This document shows positions 1-5,663 of a stretch of 5,999 nucleotides of DNA, piece by piece (position 1 is the stretch's first letter; each line of letters starts with the position of its first letter). Below the pieces are notes generated by a model. It was not told the origin of the DNA. It worked only from the letters and a program-made list of their open reading frames with translations, and ran no database searches. The position numbers and the translations under genes were made by a program. The stretch comes from Deltaproteobacteria bacterium (GTDB lineage: Bacteria; Desulfobacterota; Desulfovibrionia; Desulfovibrionales; Desulfovibrionaceae). The stretch is taken from NCBI GenBank assembly GCA_031253875.1, contig JAIRVN010000124.1:1-5999 (forward strand), in the 5' to 3' direction.

Positions 1-1613
1 AAGCACTGGACGTGTTTGCAGAGTGCAAGCCAATGCCGCAAGCTGAAAAGCTGTACCATATTACACTTATGCTTGTGGAATCAATGGTATATGCGAGTGA
101 GCTATCAAAGGTAATTCTATCGACAAAAACTCCAAGTCCAAGCAACCACACTGCGGCAAGCCTGAAAAATCTGCATTCAAAACTCAAGCGTCTTGCAAGA
201 CAATTAGTCATGGCTGCAACGGGCTATCCTGTCTCTCCCATAGACTATATGGGCGATTTGTCCAGCGGGTTGGATTCTCTTGTCAATCAGGCGTTTTTCC
301 ACAGAGACCGGAATACGCATGACCTTGAAAAGGATATGGAGACAGGCCTCCTCAATCGCAAGGCGTTTGTGCGCAAAGTCTATGATATGCTCCAGATTCA
401 GCCCAACAAGGTAGGGGTATTGTTTTGTTGCAAACTGGAAAATATCAAGTACATCAATGAAATGCATGGGTATGACTGTGGCGATTTGTACATGCGCGAA
501 GTAGTTGAAACCTTGCGTTCATGTGAAAACGAGCACCGCGTGTTGGCCCGTGTGGGCGGCAATGAATTTGCCGTATATTCCCATGAATTTGACAATGAAG
601 AGTCTGCCGAGGGGTTCGCTCAAGGCCTTTTCAAGCTCTTGTTCAATACCCAAATTGCGCTTCCTCATGAGGTGGTAAAAATTAGGGTTTCGTGCGGGAT
701 GGCTCTTTACCCTCATGATGCCATTACAAGCGATATTCTTATGAGCTACGCCAACCACGCGATGTTTGAGACCCATAACCTCAACCGCGGCACGCTCATG
801 CGATTCTCATTCGACAAATACCGCGCGAAAACCGACTTCCTCAGCAGGCAGGAAAGACTGGACGAATTGATTGAAGGAAAACTGATTCACTTCGTCTTTC
901 AACCCATTGTCAGTCTGCGAGATACAAAAATCATCGGGTATGAAGCATTAATGCGATCCAAGACTACTGTTTTCGCCAGCCCTCTAGATATACTCTCGTT
1001 AGCTGAAGCTCAATCCAAGCTGCGCCAGCTTGAACGGGTTACTTTTGAAGTTATTTTTGAATGGATTTATAATAATATCAAGCTACTTGAAAATATAAAA
1101 ATCTTTTTTAACACCATCTCCACAGAATATCTGGACATCGCAAAATTGCGAGAAATCCACCCGCACTATGCAATGATCAGCAAAAATATGGTGTTTGAGA
1201 TCCTGGAGAATACACCTATAGAAAATACACTGTTGGAGAGAGTGTATGATTTTAAGAAACAACTTGCCACATCGATTGCCATAGATGATTTTGGCAGTGG
1301 ACACTCGAATGCTCTTCGGCTGCTAAGCAGTTCTCCGGATATTTTGAAAATCGACCGTTTTTTTATCCACAACATCCACAGCGCGCCTGCAAGCAAGAGA
1401 GAGCTACTTTCCAATATTTTGGTTTATTGCCGTGCAAAAGGAATCCAGACTCTTGCGGAAGGAGTGGAAACATACGAAGAACTGGCAAGCGTAGTACACA
1501 TGGGATTCGATTACGCTCAAGGCTTTTATCTTGGCCGGCCCGAGTCTCATCTTGCAGACCTTGCTCCGCACGTTCAAGCTGACATTGTAGCTTTTGCCGC
1601 TCAAGACGGGTAG
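1..1613 (+). CDS. GGDEF-EAL protein, probable c-di-GMP phosphodiesterase (5' end outside window)
   Basis: Predicted to hydrolyse the second messenger cyclic di-GMP to pGpG through its EAL domain. Numbering is from the GTG at 12. Residues 1-100 are a mostly helical region I cannot assign. The GGDEF domain begins near TGLLNR (111-116) and its signature reads GGNEF at 182-186. The EAL domain covers about 280-525 and keeps every metal and catalytic residue I can locate: E311 (EAL), N367, E396, D425-D426 (DDFGSG), K446 (KID), E483 and E486 (AEGVET) and Q503 (QGF). The GGDEF half looks inactive: Asp-to-Asn at the signature, CKLENIK where families have an Asp-rich metal motif, and no RxxD inhibitory site (NEHR instead). 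Such halves often act as GTP-sensing or dimerising regulators of the EAL half. The frame is open to the left edge and the GTG has no ribosome site, so the true start is probably upstream. Stop TAG at 1611. GC is clearly lower than in the other genes. No transmembrane segment is visible in the part seen, so this part looks cytoplasmic. Confidence 0.9.
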   Translation, partial: ALDVFAECKPMPQAEKLYHITLMLVESMVYASELSKVILSTKTPSPSNHTAASLKNLHSKLKRLARQLVMAATGYPVSPIDYMGDLSSGLDSLVNQAFFHRDRNTHDLEKDMETGLLNRKAFVRKVYDMLQIQPNKVGVLFCCKLENIKYINEMHGYDCGDLYMREVVETLRSCENEHRVLARVGGNEFAVYSHEFDNEESAEGFAQGLFKLLFNTQIALPHEVVKIRVSCGMALYPHDAITSDILMSYANHAMFETHNLNRGTLMRFSFDKYRAKTDFLSRQERLDELIEGKLIHFVFQPIVSLRDTKIIGYEALMRSKTTVFASPLDILSLAEAQSKLRQLERVTFEVIFEWIYNNIKLLENIKIFFNTISTEYLDIAKLREIHPHYAMISKNMVFEILENTPIENTLLERVYDFKKQLATSIAIDDFGSGHSNALRLLSSSPDILKIDRFFIHNIHSAPASKRELLSNILVYCRAKGIQTLAEGVETYEELASVVHMGFDYAQGFYLGRPESHLADLAPHVQADIVAFAAQDG

Positions 1614-1619
1614 CTGTGC

Positions 1620-1638
1620 CCCTGTCCGGCGGTCAGGG
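1620..1638. repeat. near-perfect palindrome just after the GGDEF-EAL stop
   Basis: CCCTG-T-CCG-G-CGG-T-CAGGG is symmetric about base 1629 except for opposed T residues at 1625 and 1633. It starts 6 bases after the stop codon. As RNA it could fold into a 5-bp GC-rich stem plus inner pairs, but no T-run follows, so it is not a standard intrinsic terminator. It could be a weak or Rho-aided terminator, or a protein-binding operator. The structure is seen directly; the role is a guess. Confidence 0.35.
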
Positions 1639-1659
1639 AATATATCGGCCAGGGAATAT
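1634..1659. repeat. direct repeat CAGGGAATAT x2, upstream of cheV
   Basis: CAGGGAATAT occurs at 1634-1643 and again at 1650-1659, a 16-bp period. A third partial copy, CAGGGAA, is at 1730-1736 and forms the cheV ribosome site. A second pair, TGTCCGGC, lies at 1623-1630 and 1665-1672. The first CAGGG is also the right arm of the palindrome at 1620-1638. The AATAT cores could contribute -10-like elements, but no good -35 box is visible. Paired sites in the only gap before cheV could bind a regulator, or could be a small duplication. Confidence 0.4.
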
Positions 1660-1730
1660 TGGCTTGTCCGGCAAAATCACATACAGTCGCATCGAAGCAG
1701 TGCCATGTGTTACCGCCGGAAAAGCGCAGC

Positions 1731-1735
1731 AGGGA
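1731..1735 (+). promoter_or_regulatory. ribosome binding site fixing the cheV start
   Basis: AGGGA lies 7 bases before the ATG at 1743. It supports that start over an in-frame TTG at 1659, which would add 28 residues (MACPAKSHTV...) that do not resemble the CheV N terminus. Confidence 0.75.
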
Positions 1736-1742
1736 AAAAAAT

Positions 1743-2693
1743 ATGAGCCACACGAACATTCTCCTGGAATCTGGCACCAACGAGCTTGAGGTGGTGGAAT
1801 TCTACCTCGACGAGCAGGATTACCGCGGACACTACGGCGTCAACGTCGCCAAGGTGGTGGAAATCATCCGCCCCCAGCCTGTCACAGCCATGCCGCAAAT
1901 GCCGCACCCCTGCATTATGGGCGCTTTTCCCTACCGGGACGGACGGGTGGTGCCGCTGGTGGATCTGGCGAAATATCTCGGCACTGCGGCGCGTACAGAC
2001 CGTGAACCCAAAGTGGTGATCACGGAATTCAACAAGGTCATCACAGCGTTCCAGGTTTCCGGCGTCAACCGCATCTACCGCCTGAGTTGGACGGATGTGG
2101 AAGCTCCCGGCATTTTTTTGCAGAATTCCAGCCAACACTCCATTACCGGCGTGGTGCGCCTGGATGGCCGCGTCGTCTTTCTGCTTGATATGGAGAGCAT
2201 CGTTGGCGACCTGCACCCCGGCCTGGCCATCGCCATGCAGGTGGAAGGGCGCGCCGATGCGGTGTGCGACAGATCGTTGCGCCTTTTGCACGCGGACGAT
2301 TCCGGCAGCATACGCAAGCTGATGTACAAGCTGCTTACCATCAACAAACGTTTCGAACTGATGCAGACCATGGACGGGCAACAGGCCTGGGAAATGCTGA
2401 CCGCATTCAAGGAACAATCCCTCGAAGAAAAGCGCCCGATCACGGATTTTGTGGAAGGCGCCATCCTGGACATCGAGATGCCGCGCATGGACGGCCTGAC
2501 CCTGTGCAAACACATCAAGGAAGACAATGTGCTGCGCGTGCTGCCAGTGGCCATTTTCTCCTCGCTCATTACCGCCACGATGGAACATAAAGGCAGATCC
2601 GTGGGTGCCGACGCCCAGTTCGCCAAGCCGGATCTGCAGTCGGTCAGCGACAAAATGTTCGAGCTTATCACGCGGAAACCCGCTGTAGCTTAA
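1743..2693 (+). CDS. cheV: chemotaxis coupling protein CheV (CheW-receiver)
   Basis: CheV couples chemoreceptors to the kinase CheA through a CheW-like domain. Its C-terminal receiver domain is phosphorylated by CheA and is thought to tune adaptation. It acts in the cytoplasmic receptor array at the cell pole. The protein is 316 residues, a usual CheV length. Residues about 15-165 are the CheW-like domain (YGVNVAKVVEIIRP at 31-44, then DGRVVPLVDL). Residues about 181-313 are the receiver: acidic pair D185-D186 (HADDS), phospho-acceptor D243 in LDIEMPRMDG, switch Ser S273, and K295 in FAKPD. All catalytic positions are present, so it should be phosphorylatable. The start is set by the AGGGA site 7 bases upstream. 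Its TAA stop overlaps the stop of the converging pgeF. No other chemotaxis gene is in the window, so this is a stand-alone cheV, as is common in genomes with several chemotaxis clusters. Confidence 0.95.
   Translation: MSHTNILLESGTNELEVVEFYLDEQDYRGHYGVNVAKVVEIIRPQPVTAMPQMPHPCIMGAFPYRDGRVVPLVDLAKYLGTAARTDREPKVVITEFNKVITAFQVSGVNRIYRLSWTDVEAPGIFLQNSSQHSITGVVRLDGRVVFLLDMESIVGDLHPGLAIAMQVEGRADAVCDRSLRLLHADDSGSIRKLMYKLLTINKRFELMQTMDGQQAWEMLTAFKEQSLEEKRPITDFVEGAILDIEMPRMDGLTLCKHIKEDNVLRVLPVAIFSSLITATMEHKGRSVGADAQFAKPDLQSVSDKMFELITRKPAVA
2690..2693. other. overlapping convergent stop codons (TTAA)
   Basis: The palindrome TTAA supplies TAA to cheV (2691-2693) on the plus strand and TAA to pgeF (2692-2690) on the minus strand. 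The two genes therefore end inside one another with no intergenic space, and any terminator for either transcript must lie within the other's coding sequence. Confidence 0.9.
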
Positions 2694-3439
2694 CGACGCC
2701 AGACAAGATTCGCCTGCCGGCCGGTAATCTTGTCGCGGCGGTAGGAAAAAAACTGCGGCAGCGACGCCGTGCAGAGATCCAGGCTGAAAATCCGCTCCGG
2801 CGCCATTCCGGCTTCTTCAAGCTGGCTGCGCGTCAGCCGCCACAAATCCATCGTCCGGCGCCGGATGTCGAACCAGGGGGCATAGGCCTTGCCCCACTCA
2901 TGGTCAAAATGCACGAATTCGGCGGCTGCGTGCCCAAGACTGGGGCCGCGTACGGCCAGTACTTCACCCGGCGCGCACTGATAGCGCGCGCAAAAAGCGC
3001 GCAGGCCGTTCGCCGGAAAATTGCTGCGGTTGCCGCGCCAGCCCACGTGCAGAGCGGCAACGGCGCGACCGGATTCGTGCGCGAAAAACAGAGGCTGGCA
3101 ATCGGCTGTCTTGATCAGCAAGCCGAGTCCCGGCCTGGAAGCGGCAAGGCCGTCCCCTTCCACGGACGGCGCTGTATCCGCCCGCAGCAGGGCCTCCATG
3201 CCCGGTTCGAAAAGCAGGCGGTCGCCGTGCACCTGCTTCAATTCCGCCACGGCCTCAAGCCCCAGTTCCGTTGCCAGGGCCGCGCGGTTGGCGGCGGCGG
3301 CCTCCGGCGCATCTCCCACCAGCAGGGAAACATTGCCTTGGGCATACGGCCCGCTTGACGCGCCGCCCGTGCGGAGTTGAAACGCGCACTCCACAGTCGG
3401 CACGCCTGGGAAGTGAAAATGTATGAAGTTCAAACCCAT
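2690..3439 (-). CDS. pgeF: laccase-domain peptidoglycan editing factor, PgeF/YfiH family
   Basis: Member of the YfiH/YlmD 'multicopper polyphenol oxidoreductase' family, 249 residues, the normal family length. In E. coli this protein helps keep peptidoglycan composition correct by removing precursors carrying L-serine in place of L-alanine; relatives also act on purine nucleosides. The zinc-site residues are present: H71 (QVHGD), C114 (KTADCQP) and H131 (ALHVGWRGN). Other family marks are RTGGASSGPYAQGN near the N terminus and FFSYRRDKITGR at the C terminus. I choose the ATG at 3439 because MGLNFIHFHFPGVPT matches the family N terminus and GGAGCAAGG precedes it. A longer reading to 3538 would run deep into the upstream gene. 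It overlaps the cyclo-ligase stop by 10 bases, which suggests translational coupling. No signal peptide. Which substrate it uses here cannot be told from sequence. Confidence 0.92.
   Translation of the reverse strand: MGLNFIHFHFPGVPTVECAFQLRTGGASSGPYAQGNVSLLVGDAPEAAAANRAALATELGLEAVAELKQVHGDRLLFEPGMEALLRADTAPSVEGDGLAASRPGLGLLIKTADCQPLFFAHESGRAVAALHVGWRGNRSNFPANGLRAFCARYQCAPGEVLAVRGPSLGHAAAEFVHFDHEWGKAYAPWFDIRRRTMDLWRLTRSQLEEAGMAPERIFSLDLCTASLPQFFSYRRDKITGRQANLVWRR
2702..2734. repeat. 9-bp perfect inverted repeat at the 3' end of pgeF
   Basis: GACAAGATT at 2702-2710 and AATCTTGTC at 2726-2734 are exact reverse complements around a 15-base GC-rich loop containing CCGGCCGG. It starts 8 bases beyond the cheV stop and sits inside pgeF codons for DKI...NLV. 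No T-run follows on either strand. It could slow or end the cheV transcript, but part of the match is explained by a conserved coding motif, and a 9-bp repeat is not rare by chance in 6 kb. Confidence 0.4.
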
Positions 3440-4017
3440 AAAAAGCCTTGCTCCGTACAGACCCCATGTAGGCGCGCATCCCAATGCTCCACCGGCAGCG
3501 AAATCACAAGCTGCATCACATAAATCAAGCCCAGGCACAGGGTCATGCTCAACGTGGGAAGGCGCAGCAGACGGTCATAGTAGCCGCCGCCGTAGCCCAA
3601 GCGGTAGCCCCGGCGGTCAACGGCAAGGCAGGGCGCTATCAACAGTTGCGGCGCCTGCTGCGGATCTGTCGGGTCTATGGCCGACAGAGAAGACAGCGGC
3701 TCCAGAATGCCGTATGCGCCCGGCGCAAGCTCCGCCGCGTCTCGGCAGGCGACAAGCTCAAGCTCTCCGGGCCGCCCGGCAACGCAACGCGGCAACAAGA
3801 CGCGCTTACCCTCGGTCCAGGCTCGCGCACGCAGCAGCCCTGTGTCCATTTCCCCGCGGATTGGCATGTACAACATTACGATCCGGGCGCTTGTCCAATG
3901 GGATGATGCCATCAGGCAGTCTTGGGCGTCTTTGCTGCGCCCGGCGGCGTCCTCCGGCGAGAGCATGGCGCGCTGTTCCAATATTTCAGCGCGCACAGCG
4001 CGTTTACGGTCATTCAC
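3430..4017 (-). CDS. fau: 5-formyltetrahydrofolate cyclo-ligase
   Basis: Converts 5-formyl-THF to 5,10-methenyl-THF with ATP, in the cytoplasm. This returns an inhibitory by-product of serine hydroxymethyltransferase to the one-carbon pool (E. coli ygfA/fau, mammalian MTHFS). The protein is 195 residues, the usual size. Signatures are basic residues K5, R6 and R9 at the N terminus, RGEMDTG (54-60), PGAYGILEP (99-107), and the ATP/folate motif spanning 134-149 (core GYRLGYGGGYYDR at 137-149), ending in CTEQGFLWV. The start is GTG at 4017. An in-frame stop at 4041-4039 limits any extension to 7 codons, and GGCGGA lies about 6 bases upstream. A nearby ATG at 4024 is in another frame and quickly hits a stop. 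It is the middle gene of the minus-strand run, 21 bases after the 163-residue protein and overlapping pgeF by 10. Confidence 0.93.
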   Translation of the reverse strand: MNDRKRAVRAEILEQRAMLSPEDAAGRSKDAQDCLMASSHWTSARIVMLYMPIRGEMDTGLLRARAWTEGKRVLLPRCVAGRPGELELVACRDAAELAPGAYGILEPLSSLSAIDPTDPQQAPQLLIAPCLAVDRRGYRLGYGGGYYDRLLRLPTLSMTLCLGLIYVMQLVISLPVEHWDARLHGVCTEQGFLWV

Positions 4018-4038
4018 GGCGCATCCGCCCTTCCGCCC

Positions 4039-4530
4039 CTATTGCGTAGTCGCGCTCGCTTCCGCCCGGCAGGCGCCGGCCAGACCGGCGGCCCATTCTC
4101 TGACCTTGCCGGAATTGCGCCACTCCTGAAACAGCCGTTGCCAGGCCGAAAAATCCAAAAAGTTTGTATCAAGCTGTTCTTCGTGCCCCTGCACCCAGTT
4201 GTTGAACAAATGCATTTCCAGTTGAAAACCGTCGCTGTCCAGAACCAGATTCGCCATGTCCGCCGGCATGGTTTTGCCGTCAAACTGCGTTGCCACAAAG
4301 GTGCATACGGCCAAACGGGAAAGCTCGAAGCTGATCTCTTTGCCATTCAGTTCTTCAACCAGCGGCATGAGCTGCGGGTAGCGCTCGCGGATACGCAACA
4401 GTCCCTGTTCGGGAACGGCAAGCGCCAAACCACCCTCCTCCCTCTCCGTAATAAAATAGAAGCGCAGCCAGTTCTCGAACATGACGACTTCCAGAATCCG
4501 CTGCAACGCCTGCTGAAATGCTGTGGACAT
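4039..4530 (-). CDS. conserved-looking hypothetical protein, 163 aa
   Basis: I do not recognise this protein. From the ATG at 4530 it is 163 residues with no signal peptide, no transmembrane segment and no cysteine cluster, so probably a soluble cytoplasmic protein. The N terminus (MSTAFQQALQRILEVVMFENWLRFYF) looks helical and amphipathic. The middle has GGLALAVPEQGLLRIRERYP, and the C-terminal half is rich in aromatic and acidic residues (NNWVQGHEEQ, FSAWQRLFQEW). The start is chosen by a strong GGAGG at 4540-4536, 5 bases upstream; a longer reading from 4578 would waste that site. It is first in a run with the cyclo-ligase and pgeF, in the same reading frame as the cyclo-ligase with its TAG 21 bases before that gene's GTG. 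That placement suggests co-expression but not a function. Coding is supported by third-position GC bias and the ribosome site. Confidence 0.78.
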   Translation of the reverse strand: MSTAFQQALQRILEVVMFENWLRFYFITEREEGGLALAVPEQGLLRIRERYPQLMPLVEELNGKEISFELSRLAVCTFVATQFDGKTMPADMANLVLDSDGFQLEMHLFNNWVQGHEEQLDTNFLDFSAWQRLFQEWRNSGKVREWAAGLAGACRAEASATTQ

Positions 4531-4535
4531 GGCAA

Positions 4536-4540
4536 CCTCC
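4536..4540 (-). promoter_or_regulatory. ribosome binding site fixing the start of the 163-aa protein
   Basis: The minus strand reads GGAGG, 5 bases ahead of the ATG at 4530. It decides between this start and in-frame ATG codons at 4578 and 4545. Confidence 0.8.
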
Positions 4541-4582
4541 GTCATGCGATATGTACGCGCTTGAGAGAACAGCGTCAATGCG

Positions 4583-4600
4583 CATTTTTATAACAACTTA
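4583..4600. promoter_or_regulatory. candidate divergent promoter core
   Basis: The 116-bp gap 4531-4646 separates diverging genes and must carry promoters both ways. Its only AT-rich core holds TATAAC at 4589-4594 on the plus strand and TATAAA at 4592-4587 on the minus strand, so the two -10-like boxes overlap. No good -35 box at 16-18 bp is seen on either side; TTGAGA at 4561-4566 is 22 bp away from the plus box. The call rests on composition and position and is weak. Confidence 0.3.
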
Positions 4601-4646
4601 ACAAAACAGCTCTTTTCTCTTTTGCTTCCGGCTGCTTTGTAGTGTA

Positions 4647-5663
4647 TTGTCAGTCGTCGTGCGCGCTTCCACCTATATTTTTCTTCCACCGCTGCCGCGC
4701 CAGAGCGGCGGCCTTGCCGTGTTGCGGCGCATGGGCATGTCTCTGCGCAACGCAGGCTTTCCTGTCTGCTTTGTGCTGCGAGAGGCATCAGAAAGCGCGC
4801 AGGAAACCGGCGTGGACATCCTGCACTGGCAGGATCTGCGTCTGCAGGCGGGAGATATCTGGCTCACGCCCGAAGGCTGGCCCAATGCATTGCTGCCCGG
4901 CTTGAGCGCCGGGGCGCGCTGTTTCATCTATGTGCAAAACTGGGCCTACCTGCTGTCCTGCCAACCGCAGCACATGAATATGGAAAACCTGCCGCTTACA
5001 TTTCTGGCGGTTTCCGATCCTGTGGCGCGCTTTGTGGAGATGAGCCTCGGCAAGCAGGCGCCTGTTCTTCGGCCCGGCATAGATACCACGCTGTTTTGCC
5101 CGTCGCCGGAACCGAAGGACGGCAAGATCGTGCGCGTCGCCTACATGCCGCGCAAAAACAAGGCGCTGGCGCGGCAGATCCGGGAACTCGCGGAAGCTCG
5201 TCTGCGCAGACGCACTCATCCGCTCCCGCTGGAATGGTTGAGCATTGAAGACCGCAGCCAGGCGGAAGTAGCGCGACTGCTGCAAACAGCGCACATTTTT
5301 CTGTGTACGGGTTTTCCCGAAGGTTGCCCCCTGCCGCCCCTGGAAGCCCTGGCCTGCGGCTGTGTGCCGGTGGGCTTTCCCGGTCTTGGCGGCTGGGATT
5401 ACATGCGCCAGGCGACGAATTTTCCCGGCGCGGCCAGTCCCCTGTGGCCCCTGCGCCAAATCTCCTGGGCCGGAAACGGTTTGTATGCCGCGGACGCCGA
5501 TGTGCCGGGAGCGGTGCTGGCTCTGGAAGCGGCCCTGGACATTTTCGCGCGCGGCGGCGAAGAACTCGCGGCCCTGCGCTGTGCCGGGCAGATGACAGCG
5601 GCAGCGTATTCCCTGGCGGCGCAGGAACAGGCCGTAATCGCGTTTTGGAGCAAATTGGCATGA
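4647..5663 (+). CDS. GT-B glycosyltransferase, GT4-like
   Basis: Predicted retaining glycosyltransferase that moves a sugar from a nucleotide-sugar donor to an unknown acceptor, probably for a cell-surface glycan. The reading is 338 residues. The N-terminal domain has the family's [21 protein letters not shown] at about 20-40, followed by a domain with [11 protein letters not shown] and [10 protein letters not shown]. The C-terminal donor domain carries the E-x7-E motif, [17 protein letters not shown], with E225 and E233, then [10 protein letters not shown], which recalls GT4 relatives with a Gly-rich stretch there. The start is uncertain. TTG at 4647 is used here, but CTG at 4632 and GTG at 4659 are possible and none has a clear ribosome site; an in-frame stop at 4599 bounds the choice. 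No transmembrane segment. Its TGA overlaps the ychF ATG, and no other glycan gene is visible, so the acceptor cannot be guessed. Confidence 0.85.
   Translation: MSVVVRASTYIFLPPLPRQSGGLAVLRRMGMSLRNAGFPVCFVLREASESAQETGVDILHWQDLRLQAGDIWLTPEGWPNALLPGLSAGARCFIYVQNWAYLLSCQPQHMNMENLPLTFLAVSDPVARFVEMSLGKQAPVLRPGIDTTLFCPSPEPKDGKIVRVAYMPRKNKALARQIRELAEARLRRRTHPLPLEWLSIEDRSQAEVARLLQTAHIFLCTGFPEGCPLPPLEALACGCVPVGFPGLGGWDYMRQATNFPGAASPLWPLRQISWAGNGLYAADADVPGAVLALEAALDIFARGGEELAALRCAGQMTAAAYSLAAQEQAVIAFWSKLA

Noticed and set aside
1659..1742. 28-residue N-terminal extension of CheV from TTG 1659
   Set aside because: No ribosome site at the TTG and non-CheV-like residues. The ATG at 1743 has AGGGA at good spacing and gives the family N terminus.
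1710..2588. 292-codon minus-strand open frame opposite cheV
   Set aside because: The translation is His/Gln/Val-rich with no domain, the classic product of the antisense frame of a GC-biased gene. CheV on the plus strand is certain.
2986..3002. GCGCGC-AAAAA-GCGCGC hairpin-like repeat
   Set aside because: A perfect 6-bp stem with a 5-base loop, but it lies mid-gene in pgeF coding RAFCARY and uses GCG/CGC repeats common in this GC-rich sequence.
3440..3538. 33-residue N-terminal extension of PgeF
   Set aside because: It would lie wholly inside the cyclo-ligase gene in another frame and does not resemble the family.
4254..4275. CCATG...CATGG stem followed by TTTT, terminator-like on the plus strand
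   Set aside because: The stem is only 5 bp and lies inside the 163-aa gene on the opposite strand, where no plus-strand transcript needs ending.
3423..4593. Long plus-strand open frames (3423-4049, 3922-4593) opposite the cyclo-ligase and the 163-aa gene
   Set aside because: Low-complexity Arg/Ala/Gln-rich translations with no ribosome site. The minus-strand genes have clear family motifs or a strong GGAGG.
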